Source of the DNA: Nemophila menziesii
Lineage: Eukaryota; Streptophyta; Magnoliopsida; Boraginales; Hydrophyllaceae
NCBI GenBank assembly: GCA_029959085.1
Contig: JARWIR010000027.1
Span: forward strand, 4,092,001-4,156,000
Length of the DNA stretch: 64,000 bases
Direction: 5' to 3'
How positions within the stretch are numbered: the first letter of the stretch is position 1; each line of letters opens with the position of its first letter. Below the pieces are notes generated by a model, which was not told the DNA's origin, made no database searches, and saw only the letters and a list, made by a program, of their open reading frames with translations. Made by a program: the position numbers and the translations under genes. Positions 32,542-44,902 of the stretch are shown here, one piece after another.

Positions 32542-34204
32542 ATGCGAAGGAGACTCTTTAAGGATCTTGAGCCATCACCTCCGATCCTTAATAATCCATA
32601 ATCATTAATCAGACTTGCTAACAAGAGAAGGAAAGAACAAGAAGCTAGAGAAGTAGAAGAATTAGCGAACAGAATGGAAAATATTAACCTTCATAACCAA
32701 GAAGACCCAGGAGTTCGGCTAAACGCAAATGGTCAGCCACTAGTGCCTCCAGGAATTCCTAACCTTCCGGTTCCACCTGTCATTCCTAATCCTCCAGCAC
32801 AAGTTCAAATAGCCGACCCATGGTTTCTTACCGGTCCAACATAAGAACCATTCCTTGCCCCTCCTCTTGGGATTGGTCCAGCTAATATCAATGTTCCGAG
32901 ATTCCGTCCAGATTTGGGTATGCTAGCTCAATTTCTGAATTTCGGAAACTTTCGTGGCAAGCCCGGAGAAGATCCACTTCGCGCAGTACAAAAATTTATG
33001 CAAATCTGCGATTCATACATTACGCAAGGAGTAACAAGGGAGCAAATGTATTTTGCTACATTCAAATTTTTCTTAATAGATGGAGCGAGTGATTGACATG
33101 ATTCGCAAGAACCAGGAAAGATTACGAATTGGGAGCAGTTACATGCTGCGTTTTTCGACAGATATTATCCGTCCAACATGAGGTTAGATGCTCAACTTGA
33201 GTTAACACATTTCCGACAAAAATATGATGAAGAGTTGGGTAGAAGTTGGTCGAGATTTCAGAAATGTTTACGAATAGTCCCCAATCATGACCTTTCAGAA
33301 CAACAACAATTGAATTTTTTTTATAACAGTCTTGAGGGGAGTTCACGAAAAGATTTAGATTTGTTATGTGGTGGTGCGTTTTTACTAGTTCAACCTGCTT
33401 ACGCAAGAATTATTTTAGATAGAACAGTCGATAATGAGATGGAATACCGTACGAACACTAGTTAAAGGAGGAGTTAATAATGTCAACATTGAAGAGAAGT
33501 TCAACTCCTTAGAGAACAAGATACAAACCACATTAGAACAACAGTTGAGACAACTTACATTAGCCGTGAAAGAAGGATTTTCGAATAAAAGAGTTGAGGT
33601 AAAAGCTGCACAAGAGGTGTATGGGTATGAGTATTGTGGTGTGAATGATCACGATTAGGAGAATTGTCAGAATAATCAAGAATCCGTGATGTTTGTCTCC
33701 AAAAGAGGAAGTTTTAATTCGAGTGGGAATGGATATCAGCCTAACAGAAACCATCTTGGGTTTCAATATTCAAATCCTAATGGGGCAGCCAATCCTACAT
33801 ACGCATATCAGCCGTGTCGCCAAGGTAACAACTTCAATCCAAGACCTCATAATAATTATCAAGGGGGACAGAATCAAGGAAACTATGTTCAAAGACAAAC
33901 TCCTCAAGAAAGTTATAACAAAACCATGAACCAAAAAGCCTTAACCTCTCAACCACGGTGCGAATAACCTTCAGAAAACCGTTGAAAACTTAATTGCTCT
34001 CCAGACGAAAGCTATTCAGAATCAACAAGCGTCTGATGCACAAATTAAACTATTAGAGAATCAGCTTGCTCAAATCTCAAACAACTTAATCAGCGTCCAC
34101 AAGGGCAACTCCCGAGTGACACTGACAATCCGAGACAACATGAAGATTCCAAAGCTGTTACTCTCAGAAGTGGTAAGAACCTCCCTCCACCTCCTTTTCC
34201 AGTT
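32542..34204 (+). pseudogene. A2 gag (stops and frameshifts)
   Basis: The start at 32542 encodes MRRRLFKDLEP, as in A1. The capsid domain at about 32890-33470 includes VPRFRPDLGMLAQF, FRGKPGEDPLRAVQKFMQ and FFDRYYPSNM. Stops replace expected codons near 32597 (NP-stop-SL), 32842 and 33093 (a Trp codon changed to TGA). The frame shifts near 33434. In the zinc knuckle near 33630-33670 the first Cys is replaced (YEYC) and a stop follows the His, so this nucleocapsid would not bind zinc normally. The Asn/Gly/Gln-rich tract continues to about 33967. Another frame break follows before the Lys/Glu linker. Confidence 0.9.
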
Positions 34205-37200
34205 ATGAAAGAGAAAGAAGTTCCAAGAAAAGAAAAGGATGTGGTTGAGAAAGAGAAAGATGTTGAGATTGAAGAAATAGAGAGGCCGATTGAGGTTCCA
34301 AAGAAGAAAGATGATGTTGTAAGCAATCGCCCTCCTCCACCATTTCCATCTCGAGTTCAGAAAAAGGGTGATATGGATGATTATCTAAGATTCTTGAATA
34401 AGGTGAGTGGCCTCAATATTAACATTCCATTGTTACAAGCTATTAGGGATGTTCCCAAATATGCAAAGTTCTTAAAAAGGGCCCTCACCAACAAAAGGCC
34501 GTATTGTGATAATGAGATGGTTGGTCTTCCTGAAGAATGTAGTGCTATTTTTCAAAGAAAATTACCTCCAAAGTTACTTGATCCTAGGAGATTCACTATT
34601 CCGATATCAATTGGAGATGAATGGAAAGGTAAGGCACGATGTGATTTGGGTGCAATCATCAATCTGATGCCCAAATCGATCTTTGATAAACTAAAAATTG
34701 GAGAAGCAAGACCTACTTCTATGGTCTTGCAAATGGCGGATCGATCTCTTGCACATCCGGAAGGTCGAATTGAAGATGTCCTCGTTAAGGCAGGTACTTT
34801 AGTATATCCCGTTGATTTTGTTATCCTTGAATACGACGCGGATAGGAATGTCCCCATTATTTTGGGAAGACCATTCCTAGCCACGAGGCGTACCTTAATT
34901 GATGTAGAGAATGGTGAATTGACGATGAGAATCAAAGACGAGAAGGTCAAGTTTAATGTGTTCCAAGCTATGTAGATTCCGGATTCTCAAGAAGATTGCT
35001 TTCGAATGGATGTAGTTGAGCATGCCATACAAGAGGTATATAATGAATTTAATTACGATGATATCTTACAGGCAGCTTTGACTATTGATGTACCTGAGTT
35101 CATGGAAGAGCTTGCCGAAACGGTGGCAGCTCTTAATTCCGAGAATCCTAAGTATAGGCGTCGGGCCTATGAACCTGTGAGAGAACCGGGGGAGATTGTT
35201 CCTAAAAAGAAGCCTTCAATCGAATCTCCTCTGCAGTTAGAAGAATAGCCATTACCAGCACACTTGAGGTATGTGTATCTAGGTACTAATGAAACTCTAC
35301 CTGTTATTGTTTCAGCAAACTTAATAGGTCCTCAAGAAGATAAACTGTTGCGTGTGTTAAGAGCCAACAAAGAGGCGATAGGATGGACAATTGCTGACAT
35401 CAAAGGCATTAGTCCCTCCTATTGTCAACACAAAATCATACTTGAAGATGATAACGCACGCTCAGTTGAGGGTCAAAGGAGATTAATGCCTGCTATGAAA
35501 GAGGCAGTGAAGAAGGAAATTATCAAGCTGTTAGACGCGGGGATTATCTATCCCATCTCGAGTAGTGAATGGGTGAGTCCTGTTAAATGTGTGCCGAAGA
35601 AAGGAGGAATCACAATTGTTCTAAATGCTCAGAATGAAGCCATTCCTTCAAGAACGGTTGTTGGATGGAGAGTTTGTATGGATTACCGGAAATTGAACAA
35701 GGCCACCAAGAAAGATCACTTCCCCCTGCCCTTCATTGATCAGATGTTAGATAAATTGGCCGGTAGAGAGTACTACTGTTTCTTAGATGGCTATTTTGGG
35801 TATAATCAGATCTATGTGGCTCCAGACGATCAACATAAAACAACATTTACATGTCCCTTTGGTACTTTTGCATATCGCAGAATGCCATTTGGGTTGTGTA
35901 ATGCACCTGCCACCTTTCAGATATGTATGATGGCTATCTTCTGGGATATGATTGGTAATTTCCTTGAAGTTTTTATGGATGATTTCTCCGTGTTTGGTGA
36001 TGATTTTGATAAATGTTTACATAACTTGGAGAAAGTGTTAATCAGATGCAAGGAAACAGATTTGGTCTTAAACTGAGAGAAGTGTCATTTCATGGTTCGC
36101 GAAGGTATAGTTCTGGGTCACAAGGTTTCAAGTGCTGGGTTAGAGGTTGATAGAGCGAAGATAGAGGTAATTAAAACTCTTCCCCCTCCTATTTCTGTTA
36201 AAGGGGTAAGAAGTTTTATTGGCCATGCTGGCTTTTATAGGTGTTTCATTAATGACTTTTCTAAGATTGCTAAACCGCTATGTAACTTACTTGAGAAGGA
36301 CTCCAAATTCCTTTTTGATGAAGCTTGCTTAGCGACTTTCCAAGCAATCAAAGAAAAGCTTATTTCTGCTCCTATAGTATTACCTCCAGATTGGAGTTTG
36401 CCTTTCGAAGTTATGTGTGATGCTAGTGATTTGTGTATGGGAGCTGTATTGGGACAAAGAAAAGATAAGATATTTCATTCGATTTATTATGCTAGTAAGA
36501 CTTTCAATGGTGCTCAAATTAATTATAAAGTTACAGAGAAAGAATTGCTAGCAGTTGTGTATTCATTCGATAAGTTTCGCTTTTACCTTCTTGGAGCGAA
36601 AGTCATTATTTATACAGATCATTCGGCTATCAGATATCTTATGGAAAAGAAAGATGCTAAATCGAGGTTAATCAGATGGGTTTTATTTCTTCAAGAATTC
36701 GATTTAGAGATTAAGGATAGAAAGGGTTGTGAGAATCAGGTTGCAGATCATCTATCTCGTCTTGAAGGTTCAGAAACAAATGGTGGAACTGAAGTAGTTA
36801 GAGAAGAATTTCCTGACGAGAGGTTATTTGCTATTCGTGATTTTGAAGCTCCTTGGTATGCAGATATTGCAAATTCAATTGTAAGTGGTTCTTTTCCTGA
36901 AGGATCCACTTATCAAGACAGAAAGAGGTTAGCTCATCGTGCTAGACAGTTCTTTTGGGAGGATCCTTTCCTCTACAAAATATGTGTTGACCAAATGGTA
37001 AGAAGATGTGTAGCCAAGGAAGAAACCGATGTGGTTATAGCTGGGTGTCATGACTCACTCTATGGAGGACAATTCAAGGGGGATAGAACTGCTGCTAAGG
37101 TATTCTAATCCGGTTTTATTGGCCTACACTTGTAAAAGATTGCCATAATTATGTAGAGAAATGTGAGAGATGCCAGTTTACCAGAAATATATCCAAGAGG

Positions 37201-38157
37201 GATGAAATGCCACGTAATAATGTGTTGGAAGTTGAAATATTTGATGTTTGGGGTATAGATTTTATGGGTCCATTCGTTCCTTCAAATGGTAACCTCTACA
37301 CCTTATTAGCTGTTGATTACGTATCTAAATGGGTAGAAGCTGTGGCTCTACCAACTAATGATTCACGAGTGGTGATTAAGTTCTTAAAATCACACATCTT
37401 CACTAGACATGGTACAACTAGAGTGATTTTTAGCGATGGAGGATCTCATTTCGTTAATAAATACTTGAAGACTGTTCTAGAGAAGTATGGAGTAAGACTC
37501 CGTGTATCTACTGCATATCATCCACAATCCAATGGTCAAGTTGAAGTCTTGAATCGTGAAGTAAAGTCGATCCTAGAGAAGACTGTTGGTCCTACAAGAA
37601 AAGATTGGTCAATGAAGTTAGATGACACGTTGTGGGCCTATCGTACTGCGTTCAAAACTCCAGTTGGTGCGTCTCTGTATCGAATGGTGTATGGTAAGGC
37701 TTGTCACTTACCTCTTGAGCTTGAAATGGGTGCCTATTGGGCAATTGCGCAGTTGAACTTAGATCCTACCTTAGCCGGAGAGAATCTTATGATGAAGCTT
37801 AACGAACTTGACGAATTCCGATTGAATGCTTATGAAAATGCTAAACTCTATAAAGAAAACACTAAGAAGTGGCATGACAATCGGATTCGTGTGAAGAACT
37901 TTGAAGTGGATCAGAAAGTATTGAAGTATAACTCAAAGTTTAGCAATTATCCGGGTAAGTTAAGGTCTAAGTGGTTGGGTCCATACATTGTGACCAAAGT
38001 TACACCTCATGGGGCGATAAAAATAGAACATCCACTCGAGAACCGCACCTTCATGGTGAGCGGTCATCGTTTAAAGATATATCATGGAGGTGAAGATACC
38101 AATCGCTTTGAAGATCCACATCCCGGGGAGGTCATGTATCTCCTCGAAGCTCCTTAG
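34205..38157 (+). pseudogene. A2 pol: protease, RT, RNase H, integrase (four or more stops)
   Basis: The order is a charged linker, protease (DLGAIINLMP near 34643; the usual DLGAS has Ile for Ser), RT ([10 protein letters not shown] near 35975), RNase H (CDASD near 36417, YTDHSAI near 36615), and integrase. The integrase zinc module (H-H-C-C) is near 37040-37180. A D-D-E core follows (GIDFMGPF near 37255, SDGGSHF near 37435, [10 protein letters not shown] near 37540), then a GPY/F end ([10 protein letters not shown] near 37973). The stop at 38157 follows YLLEAP and fits the family end. Single stops at about 34973, 35248, 36076 (Trp to TGA) and 37108 break the frame, and 37109-37206 is out of frame or interrupted. 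The rest is nearly intact. Confidence 0.93.
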
Positions 38158-39126
38158 AAGCGTGAGGTAACCCGTCGAGCTTAACGACGTTAAACAAAAG
38201 CCAATTCATTGTATATTAGTTTGAGTTTTTAATTTTCGTAGTGTAAATTATTTTGATTTTCATAAATTTAGTGTTTATTGGTAAGAAATGAGGAAGGGTA
38301 GTTGTTTTTGATGATTTCAGGGGTAAAAATGTCATGAGTTTGGGGTCGAACGGGCGAAAATAGAAGAAAAAATGGGTGGTTTTCCAGGGGCAAAACCGGG
38401 AACCCGGTTGCGAAACTGGTACCTACCCATAAGACGCAAGGTGCCGCGTCTGGATTCGCGCATCGACGCGAACCGGGGCCCTGGTTTCGAGAGCTGGAGA
38501 TTTCAAAAGTTCTGACCCAGCGTTTTAGGGCCCGCCCTTTGCTGCGTCACTGTCTCGCATGTCCACTCGCGCCGTCGACGCAAACCGGGAACCCGGTTTC
38601 ATGAGGCGAATTCTCTGACCCAGCGTTTTGGGGTCCAACCATTTATTGCATCAGAGCTAAAAAAAATTAAGTAATTTTTCGCGCCGACACAGCGACGCAA
38701 AACCGGGAACCCGGTTTTCTCAAACCAGGAACCCGGTTTCTTCTGTGATGAGGCGGTTTTGCCTTTTTGACCTACTTTTTCTTAGCCTCTTATGCAAGTT
38801 TTTACAAAAAACGCTTCCATAACCTTCCCACCTCTGAAAATCATCATCAATACCTATAAAAACCATCAAATCCTACCCTCTTTCATCACATCAACATAAA
38901 ATCAACTCACCTCATCCCAAAATATCTTCAAATCCTTAGTTTTTCACCAAGATTGTTCTTCACCAAATTCTTAAATTAAACCCAATTCTTTCTCTCCCAC
39001 ATCAATTAACCCTTACCCATCTCATATTCCACCTTAGTCTTAAATTCCTAAACCTCAAAACATCAAAGTTCTAACCTTTTCTCTAGCTTCTCACTATTTG
39101 AAGTTTTGAGTTTGGGGTGGAAAGAG
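38158..39126 (+). other. A2 pol-ORF3 spacer
   Basis: It contains GACGTTAAACAAAAG (38186-38200), identical to C. A GC-rich palindrome cluster (38394-38738) follows, then an A/C-rich leader like that of B1, with no gene. The ORF3 start is preceded by GAGTTTGGGGTGGAAAGAG. Confidence 0.8.
38394..38738 (+). repeat. A2 palindromic repeat cluster (AACCGGGAACCCGGTT)
   Basis: Copies lie at 38394-38409, 38582-38599 and 38699-38714. Variants are at 38471-38486 and 38721-38738. The intervening text repeats with a period of about 104 bp (TCTGACCCAG at 38511 and 38615). Confidence 0.85.
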
Positions 39127-40461
39127 ATGACTAATAGAACCAGTGATTTTTGAAGAACTGCTCCTAGAAGAAAAACCACCATTGGTGGTACTCAAGAACA
39201 AGCTATTTAGATTCCTGATTCGCATCCAAAACGCAAGACTGAAGAGGTTAAGCTTGCTCCCAAGAGAAAAGAAATCACAGGTCAGACTAATCCGAAGAAG
39301 AGAAGATTAATTGATGAATCAGAAAGTGAGGAAGAAAGTGAAGACAAGATTGGAAAAGAAATTGAGGATGAGAGCAAACAAGAAGTTCCGAGAGTACCAG
39401 CTCAACAGAAACCTCCGCGTAGAAAGATGTGTGCCCATAAGCCAAAGAGGGTTTACACTTCTTGGAATGATCAGGTTCGTGGTAGAATTGAATTTTTGAA
39501 GTTTGGTGAGGAGATGGACCTTCCTAAGGGTATTATGAGTAGTGCTTATAAAGATTATGTTGTTGCTTGTGACAAGTTTGGTTGGAAAGAATTGAGAGAA
39601 AGGAAGCTTGAGTTTATTCCTACCTTTGTGCGAGAATTTTATGAAGGTTTAGCCCTTTCCCGTGAGGCAATTGAAATTCGCAAAAAGTTAGTTCCTTTTT
39701 CTATTGAACTTATTCGAAAATCCTTGAAATTACCCAACTTTACTGGATTATGTCTGTTCCAAGAATCCCTTAATGATCTTTCTTTCGATTATGAATCCCT
39801 TTTGGGAACTGTGCTTATTAATGGGGCTAGCCCAATTCCGGATGGAGAAAGGTATCCTGGACAATTTTACAGCAGTAATTTAACGCCTCGTGCTAAGGTT
39901 TGGTCTCGCTTCATAATCCCTACATTCTTTGGAATTAAACACACGTCCGAGTTAAAGAAGGAACATATATTTTTTATCAAGTGTGTTATTGAGGAGAAAC
40001 CTATGAATGTTGTTCGAATTATCTATAACACCATCATGGAATTCGCGAAAGCTCCAATGAAACAACAAAATCTCAAGTTTCCTTGTACTATCACTACTTT
40101 GTGCCTAGACGCAAAAATCCTGCGTAGGAACGCAGAGGTTGACGGTGTTATAGTTGGAGTGAGCATGGCATTAAGTACAATTCAGAATATCCATGATGAA
40201 GCAACACGAGCTGTGAGAACTCCTAGAGCTCCTCCACCAAAGAAGAAGGCGAATAATAATCAGGAGTTGGAATCCAAAATTTGGGTGTTGGAAGAGAATC
40301 AAGAGAAGATGATTGCCACTTTAGGAAACGTTACGAAAGAGCTGGACCTTATCCGAAATTTAATACTGGGCGTGAACACACTTCAAAACGCAACTTATGA
40401 TGTTCTTACGCGAGATAAGGGTCCAGAACGCAACACCGGTAACCAACCACACGCTGGTTAA
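39127..40461 (+). pseudogene. A2 ORF3: putative plant transposon protein domain, basic N-terminus, coiled-coil C-terminus
   Basis: The start at 39127 gives MTNRTSDF, matching the MTNR start of ORF3 in C. Two stops break the N-terminal part (near 39151 and 39208). From about 39210 on the frame is open to 40461. An N-terminal basic stretch (PKRKTEE, APKRKE, NPKKRRLID) looks like a nuclear localisation signal and is followed by an acidic patch. The core (about 39450-40120) matches the plant-specific PF20167-type domain of Athila third ORFs (FIPTFVREFYEGL, RKKLVPFSIELIRKSL, RAKVWSRFIIPTFFG). The C-terminus (about 40250-40370) is a predicted coiled coil. No signal peptide or transmembrane segment is visible. 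Role unknown. Confidence 0.83.
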
Positions 40462-41890
40462 GATACGTTTTCTAATCCTTCCCTTTTAAGTGTAGATTAG
40501 TTTATTTGCTTTGAGTCTTTTTCGAGTCGTGGGGACACGGCTCATTTTTGATTTTGGGGTGGGGTTCGTTGCCTCATCCCAGTTTTTATGTGTTATGTGT
40601 CTTACTTGCTTTTAATAAATAATTTCGGAGTTGCGTTTGACTGTAGAAAATTTTAAATATCCCTTTTAAGCATACTTTTGAATCTATGATAGTAAATAGT
40701 GGACTTAAGGGATTGATATAAAACGCATTTAGAATTGCATGCAAACGTAGGTAATTGATAGGAAAAATTAATGAACAATGCAAATGAAGTAAGCTTGTAC
40801 TTAAGGAATATGTTTGGTGTGTAGAACGTGAAATCCTAATTAGTAGAGAACCCACCTAGATATGAACTAAAGACGAGCTATGTACTTAGGAAAATGATAG
40901 GGGCAATTCTTTGTTAGCCATTTGTAACCTTTTTAGCCTTCTATCCCTTGTAATTAAATGTTATTCCGTCTTAGCCCATTTTTGAGCCTTTAGCCTTTTC
41001 TTTGTATCCACGATATAAGCCCATTATCCCTTAGATTAGTAGGCATGACCATATGACCCGCACTTAAATCACGATCCTGAGACATGTCTCGAGCTTGAGT
41101 TTGGGATGGTGGGTCCACTTATTGGGAATTTATTGGGAAGGGATGTATGTGTTTATGTTGTAGCGCAATTGCAGATGATTATAATTATTGTAACCATTTG
41201 CCGGGATTAAAAAAATGAAAAAGAAAGAAAAAAAATAAGAAGTTGAAAATCTATTACAGTAGGAACCGGGAACCCGGTTCGCAAAAACCGGGAACCCGGT
41301 TGACAAACTGTACAAAAAAAAAGAGAAAAAGAAAAGAAAAAGATGAAAGAATAAACATCCGGCAAAGTGCCATTTTATGACAAATCATCTTATTGTTAAT
41401 GGGTAGACATGGGACGCTAAATTGTTGCGTAAATGGTTGAGTGAGAACATTTTTTAGCGTAAACTCAAGCTCGAGGACATTTGTTGATGGTAAGTGAGGA
41501 GAGAGCCAAAAGATCACTTCAAATTTACCAAATAAACATCCACACCGTCCTTAAGTCTATATTAAAACCGTAAAGTCCTCGTGATTCCTAAGTGTATAGT
41601 GAATTTATGATTCTGTTGATAGGAAATATGCTAGGTGGAGCGTTCAAAGCGAGGTAGGATTGATGAACACCCTATAGCCATCATACAGAGATGAGTACAA
41701 GTGTAACCTTCAAGCATTGCGAATTTAATTTTATGATTGAGATTATTTGTGTTTGATTTTGCATTATAGATGTATGTGTATATTAGTTTCTAGAGTTTGC
41801 TATATGAGATTTATCTTAAAAATTGCTTTAGGTTTATTTGCTAGCTTCTACTTTCTTGCGTTTGCTTCTACCCCTTTATTTTTAATTTTA
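40462..41890 (+). other. A2 conserved 3' non-coding tail
   Basis: It has the hairpin GAGTCGTG-GGGA-CACGGCTC (40524-40543), CATATGACCCGCACT near 41051, and GAGTTTGGGATGGTGGGT near 41096. The long-range pairing is TTTGCCGG (41197-41204) with CCGGCAAA (41359-41366). Its loop carries two copies of the spacer palindrome AACCGGGAACCCGGTT (41264-41279 and 41286-41301). Confidence 0.82.
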
Positions 41891-41909
41891 CTTTGTCGGG
41901 ACGACAAAG
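41891..41909 (+). other. A2 hairpin with GGA loop before the PPT
   Basis: CTTTGTCG-GGA-CGACAAAG, a perfect 8-bp stem. The stem differs from B1, G and C by paired changes. Confidence 0.8.
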
Positions 41910-41910
41910 G

Positions 41911-41926
41911 TTTGAGTTGGGGGTCT
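41911..41926 (+). other. A2 polypurine tract
   Basis: TTTGAGTTGGGGGTCT directly before the 3' LTR. Confidence 0.9.
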
Positions 41927-43501
41927 TGATATCTCCCTAATTCTTCTTATTTTATACCCTTGGGAGACATCATTTTTGGTGTTTATTTGATTAATTTCAT
42001 AGACTTTTGGGTTAAATATGCAATAATCCGAATTTCCTCTTTTATTTCTAGTATTTTTAATTTATTAAACTTTTGCGCGTAATCTTGTGTATTTTAGTGA
42101 AGAGTTTGTAGGTTTTGAATATTAGCTAGGAGAGGAACACGAGAATAAAGTCAAAGATCGTGATATGGAGTCAAAGCTTGAAGTTAAATCCCAAAAAGAG
42201 TTGATATTTTGGAGTTGCAAATCTGGAAAACTGTCAAAGAGTGCTGATTTCGAGACACTTACGAGTTGATTTAGCCGCTATCCTTTGAAGAGATTATGTT
42301 CCATATCGAGTTACGGAAATTTGGCAAGTGGTTTTAGGTCAATCGGAGTTGTAACGAATCGGCTACAGCTGATTTAGTGGCGGTGGTGCAGCAGTTACGG
42401 GATTTGGGCTTGATTAGTGGACTTGGACTTTTTATTATTCACTTAATCTTCAATTAAAATCCCATTCCGAATTTGAGCTTATAAAAGGAGCTTTTGACTT
42501 CAGTTTTTCATACAATTCAATTTTCATAAGTCAGAGCATCAGAGAGAAGTCAAGGCCAGGAAGAAGGAAGAAGCTACAGAGCTGGAGACTGTCTATATCT
42601 CCGATTCTCAGTCAATCCTAATCTGAAATTAGGTTTTTTTGTATTTTCTTTCTATGAACAATATGAATTCTTATTTTAATTTAGTTTTTGTCTTTTCTTT
42701 AATTATGAACTAATTCCATTTAGTACTTGGGAACGCATAATGGGTTAATCCCTACAATGTTTTATTTCATATGATTGAATTTGGGATTTCAGTAATTTAA
42801 TTCAGATTGGGTCTTTTACATAATTCTGTAATTTGTGATTATTTACTGTTCTTAAAGTAGCTAATTAATAACAGGTATTAGTATATAGGCTATTCGACAT
42901 AGTGGCGTGTGGATCATCTTGACGGGGGGGTTTAGATACGGAATTAATTACAGAATATAAGGTAGAAATTATTTTACCCTGACGAGCGTAATTAACTTTA
43001 TGGCCAATAAGGTGTTTTTAGCTTAATCATTCGAAGGTGGATCATAATCGCCCTGACGGGGTTTGTGACACCCTAGAATAGCTTCGTTGTCCACCTTGAC
43101 GGGGGTACGAAGATTCCCGAATCCCGACCAATGTTAATTGACCAATTTGTCCTTTAAACAACATATGGAATGGAATAGAGTTAGGAGAAAACCTTGCGTC
43201 TCTCAAGTACTGCCTGCTCATATTTGCGTCTAGCTTTCATTTACTTGCGTCTAGTTATTTATTTTCATTTTTACATTAGTCTTTCATACTTAGGATTAGT
43301 AAAAACCAACCAACCTACTATTAAATCATTTATTTGCTTTCATAAGTCCAATCATTCATTAATTGATAAGAATTGAAGTCAACCATACCGTCCCTGCGAA
43401 CGATCTTGTTTATCACTATTATTACTTGGGACAACCGTACACTTGCGGTTGTGGTTCTCCTTACTTATTGCGTTATTTTTAGAACACACAAAGGACCACC
43501 A
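41927..43501 (+). repeat. A2 3' LTR
   Basis: This 1575-bp direct repeat of 30823-32403 starts TGATATCTCCC (one change) and ends GGACCACCA. A TATAAAAGG box is at 42480-42488. Duplication ATCAC follows at 43502-43506. Confidence 0.95.
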
Positions 43502-43506
43502 ATCAC

Positions 43507-44711
43507 TTCCCCACCAAAGTGAATAGACTAATTACTCAAACCTATGTCAAATTGGCCAAATTAAATACAGTGAAATTAACTTACGATAACAAACAATACT
43601 AATTTACTCAATTCGAATTAAATTATAAAAATCCCAAATCAGAAAGCATCAATTAAATAAATTAAGGTTCAACCTATATAGCAATTCTCAAGCACTTAAG
43701 AAGTTTAGCTCATAACGGAAAATAAAACTAAAACAATGAAATTAAAAGACATAATGTTTTACGGAAAGAAAATAAATAAACCTAATGAAAAGGTTGGGTT
43801 TGCTTTGAATTGGACAAGATGATTGCTCCAGCTCTTAGCTTTCTTCCTTCCTGCTTGCTCAGACTTGAATCCTTAAGCCTCTTTGATAATTATATGAAGT
43901 GTAGGTAAAAGAGGAGGCTAAGGGGTGTATTTATAGGTGTTAGGAAGCCCTAGGTCGAATTTACTTGGAGTGGAAGACAAGTCAAGAACTCTTTAATTCG
44001 TAACCCTAAATTCTAGGAAAAGTAAGATTCTGCTGCTGATTTGTTTTGGTCATATATCCTTCAATACTTATCCGTTTAAGGTGTTCAAATATATGAAACC
44101 GCTTGTCTTGGAAAGATCTTTCCATTGGTGCAGACCATTCGTCTAAATTCCTAGCCAATCTTAAGTTATGGACTCGTATTTGAAACGTGGCAGGAATTTC
44201 AGATTCATAAGGCAGCTTTATCTTTTCCTTCTTTGCATATATCCTTCCTAAATCTTCTTATTTCCATGTAATTTCTTTCCCTTCCTTCTCTAACTCGACT
44301 TGGTCTCTAAGTAATACCATTTATCTTTTAAAACTTCATATTAAATAAATAATTAAACCGCATATGCTTTAAAAAGAATAAATCAAAAATTCAAGAAATA
44401 GAAATAGGAAAGTGCACTCTAAAATTAGAAACCCGACTCAAATACTTCCTAACACACTAAAAATGAGCTAAAAATCTAATTCCCACTTCTCCTCCTTGGA
44501 TTTTTCTTACATGAAATTCAAGAACCTATTTAACTTTGCACTAAAAATAGTCAAATTAACGCACAAAAGCTCAGAAACTGCAAATAGTTAAATTCCAAGT
44601 GGGAAAGTGTAATATGACAAATTATGCATAAAAGTCTAGCTAATAAGTCAATAATTCACCTAAAATGATGTCTCCAGAGGGATAATATTTAGAACAAATA
44701 GGGAGACATCA
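43507..44711 (-). repeat. Element 2 5' LTR, distal part
   Basis: It continues the LTR broken at 30822. It carries a minus-strand TATA box at 43928-43935, ends GGGAGACATCA at 44711, and is followed by duplication ATCAT at 44712-44716. Confidence 0.93.
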
Positions 44712-44902
44712 ATCATATAGGTTAATTATTGTAGCATTGAGCTTTTGTGTAGAATAATCTCACCAGAGGACTCTAGTATTAGTTATGTAGTCTTCTAAGC
44801 TACACTGGATAGAGTTAAAAGGAAGTTAGAATCCTAATTAACACAATTATCAATTCACCATTATAACTAGAATCATCGCCTTAGTAGAGTAGGGGATACT
44901 AG
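44712..44902 (+). repeat. E 3' LTR, second part
   Basis: It resumes E after element 2. CATTATAACTAGAATC (about 44859-44874) resembles the homologous place in the B1 LTR (CTTATTAACTAGAATTTG near 18439). About 250 bp expected at the LTR end are missing where F begins. Confidence 0.6.

Larger units (their letters stand above)
30823..43501 (+). mobile_element. Full-length Athila-type element A2
   Basis: A2 is complete. It has a 5' LTR (30823-32403), PBS (32410-32427), gag (32542-34204), pol (34205-38157), a palindromic spacer, ORF3 (39127-40461), a tail, PPT (41911-41926) and a 3' LTR (41927-43501). It is flanked by the 5-bp duplication ATCAC (30818-30822 and 43502-43506). The uninterrupted site is seen in the other LTR of element 2 near 24275. 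The total length is 12.7 kb, normal for Athila. LTR termini are TG and CA. Damage consists mainly of single stops and a few frameshifts. The LTRs are near-identical, so the insertion is fairly recent. Confidence 0.96.
23700..44711 (-). mobile_element. Athila-type element 2 (internally deleted; interrupted by A2)
   Basis: The left LTR (23700-25482) and the right LTR (30243-30822 plus 43507-44711) are near-identical. They begin TGG and end ATCA on the plus strand. The duplication ATCAT flanks the element (23695-23699 and 44712-44716). A tRNA-Asp-type PBS (30219-30236) and a PPT (25483-25498) on the minus strand set the direction. The interior (about 4.76 kb) holds gag, protease, RT and most of RNase H. 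Integrase, ORF3 and nearly all of the tail are deleted. The host is the 3' LTR of E. A2 later inserted into its 5' LTR. Without A2 the element is about 8.3 kb. Confidence 0.94.
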
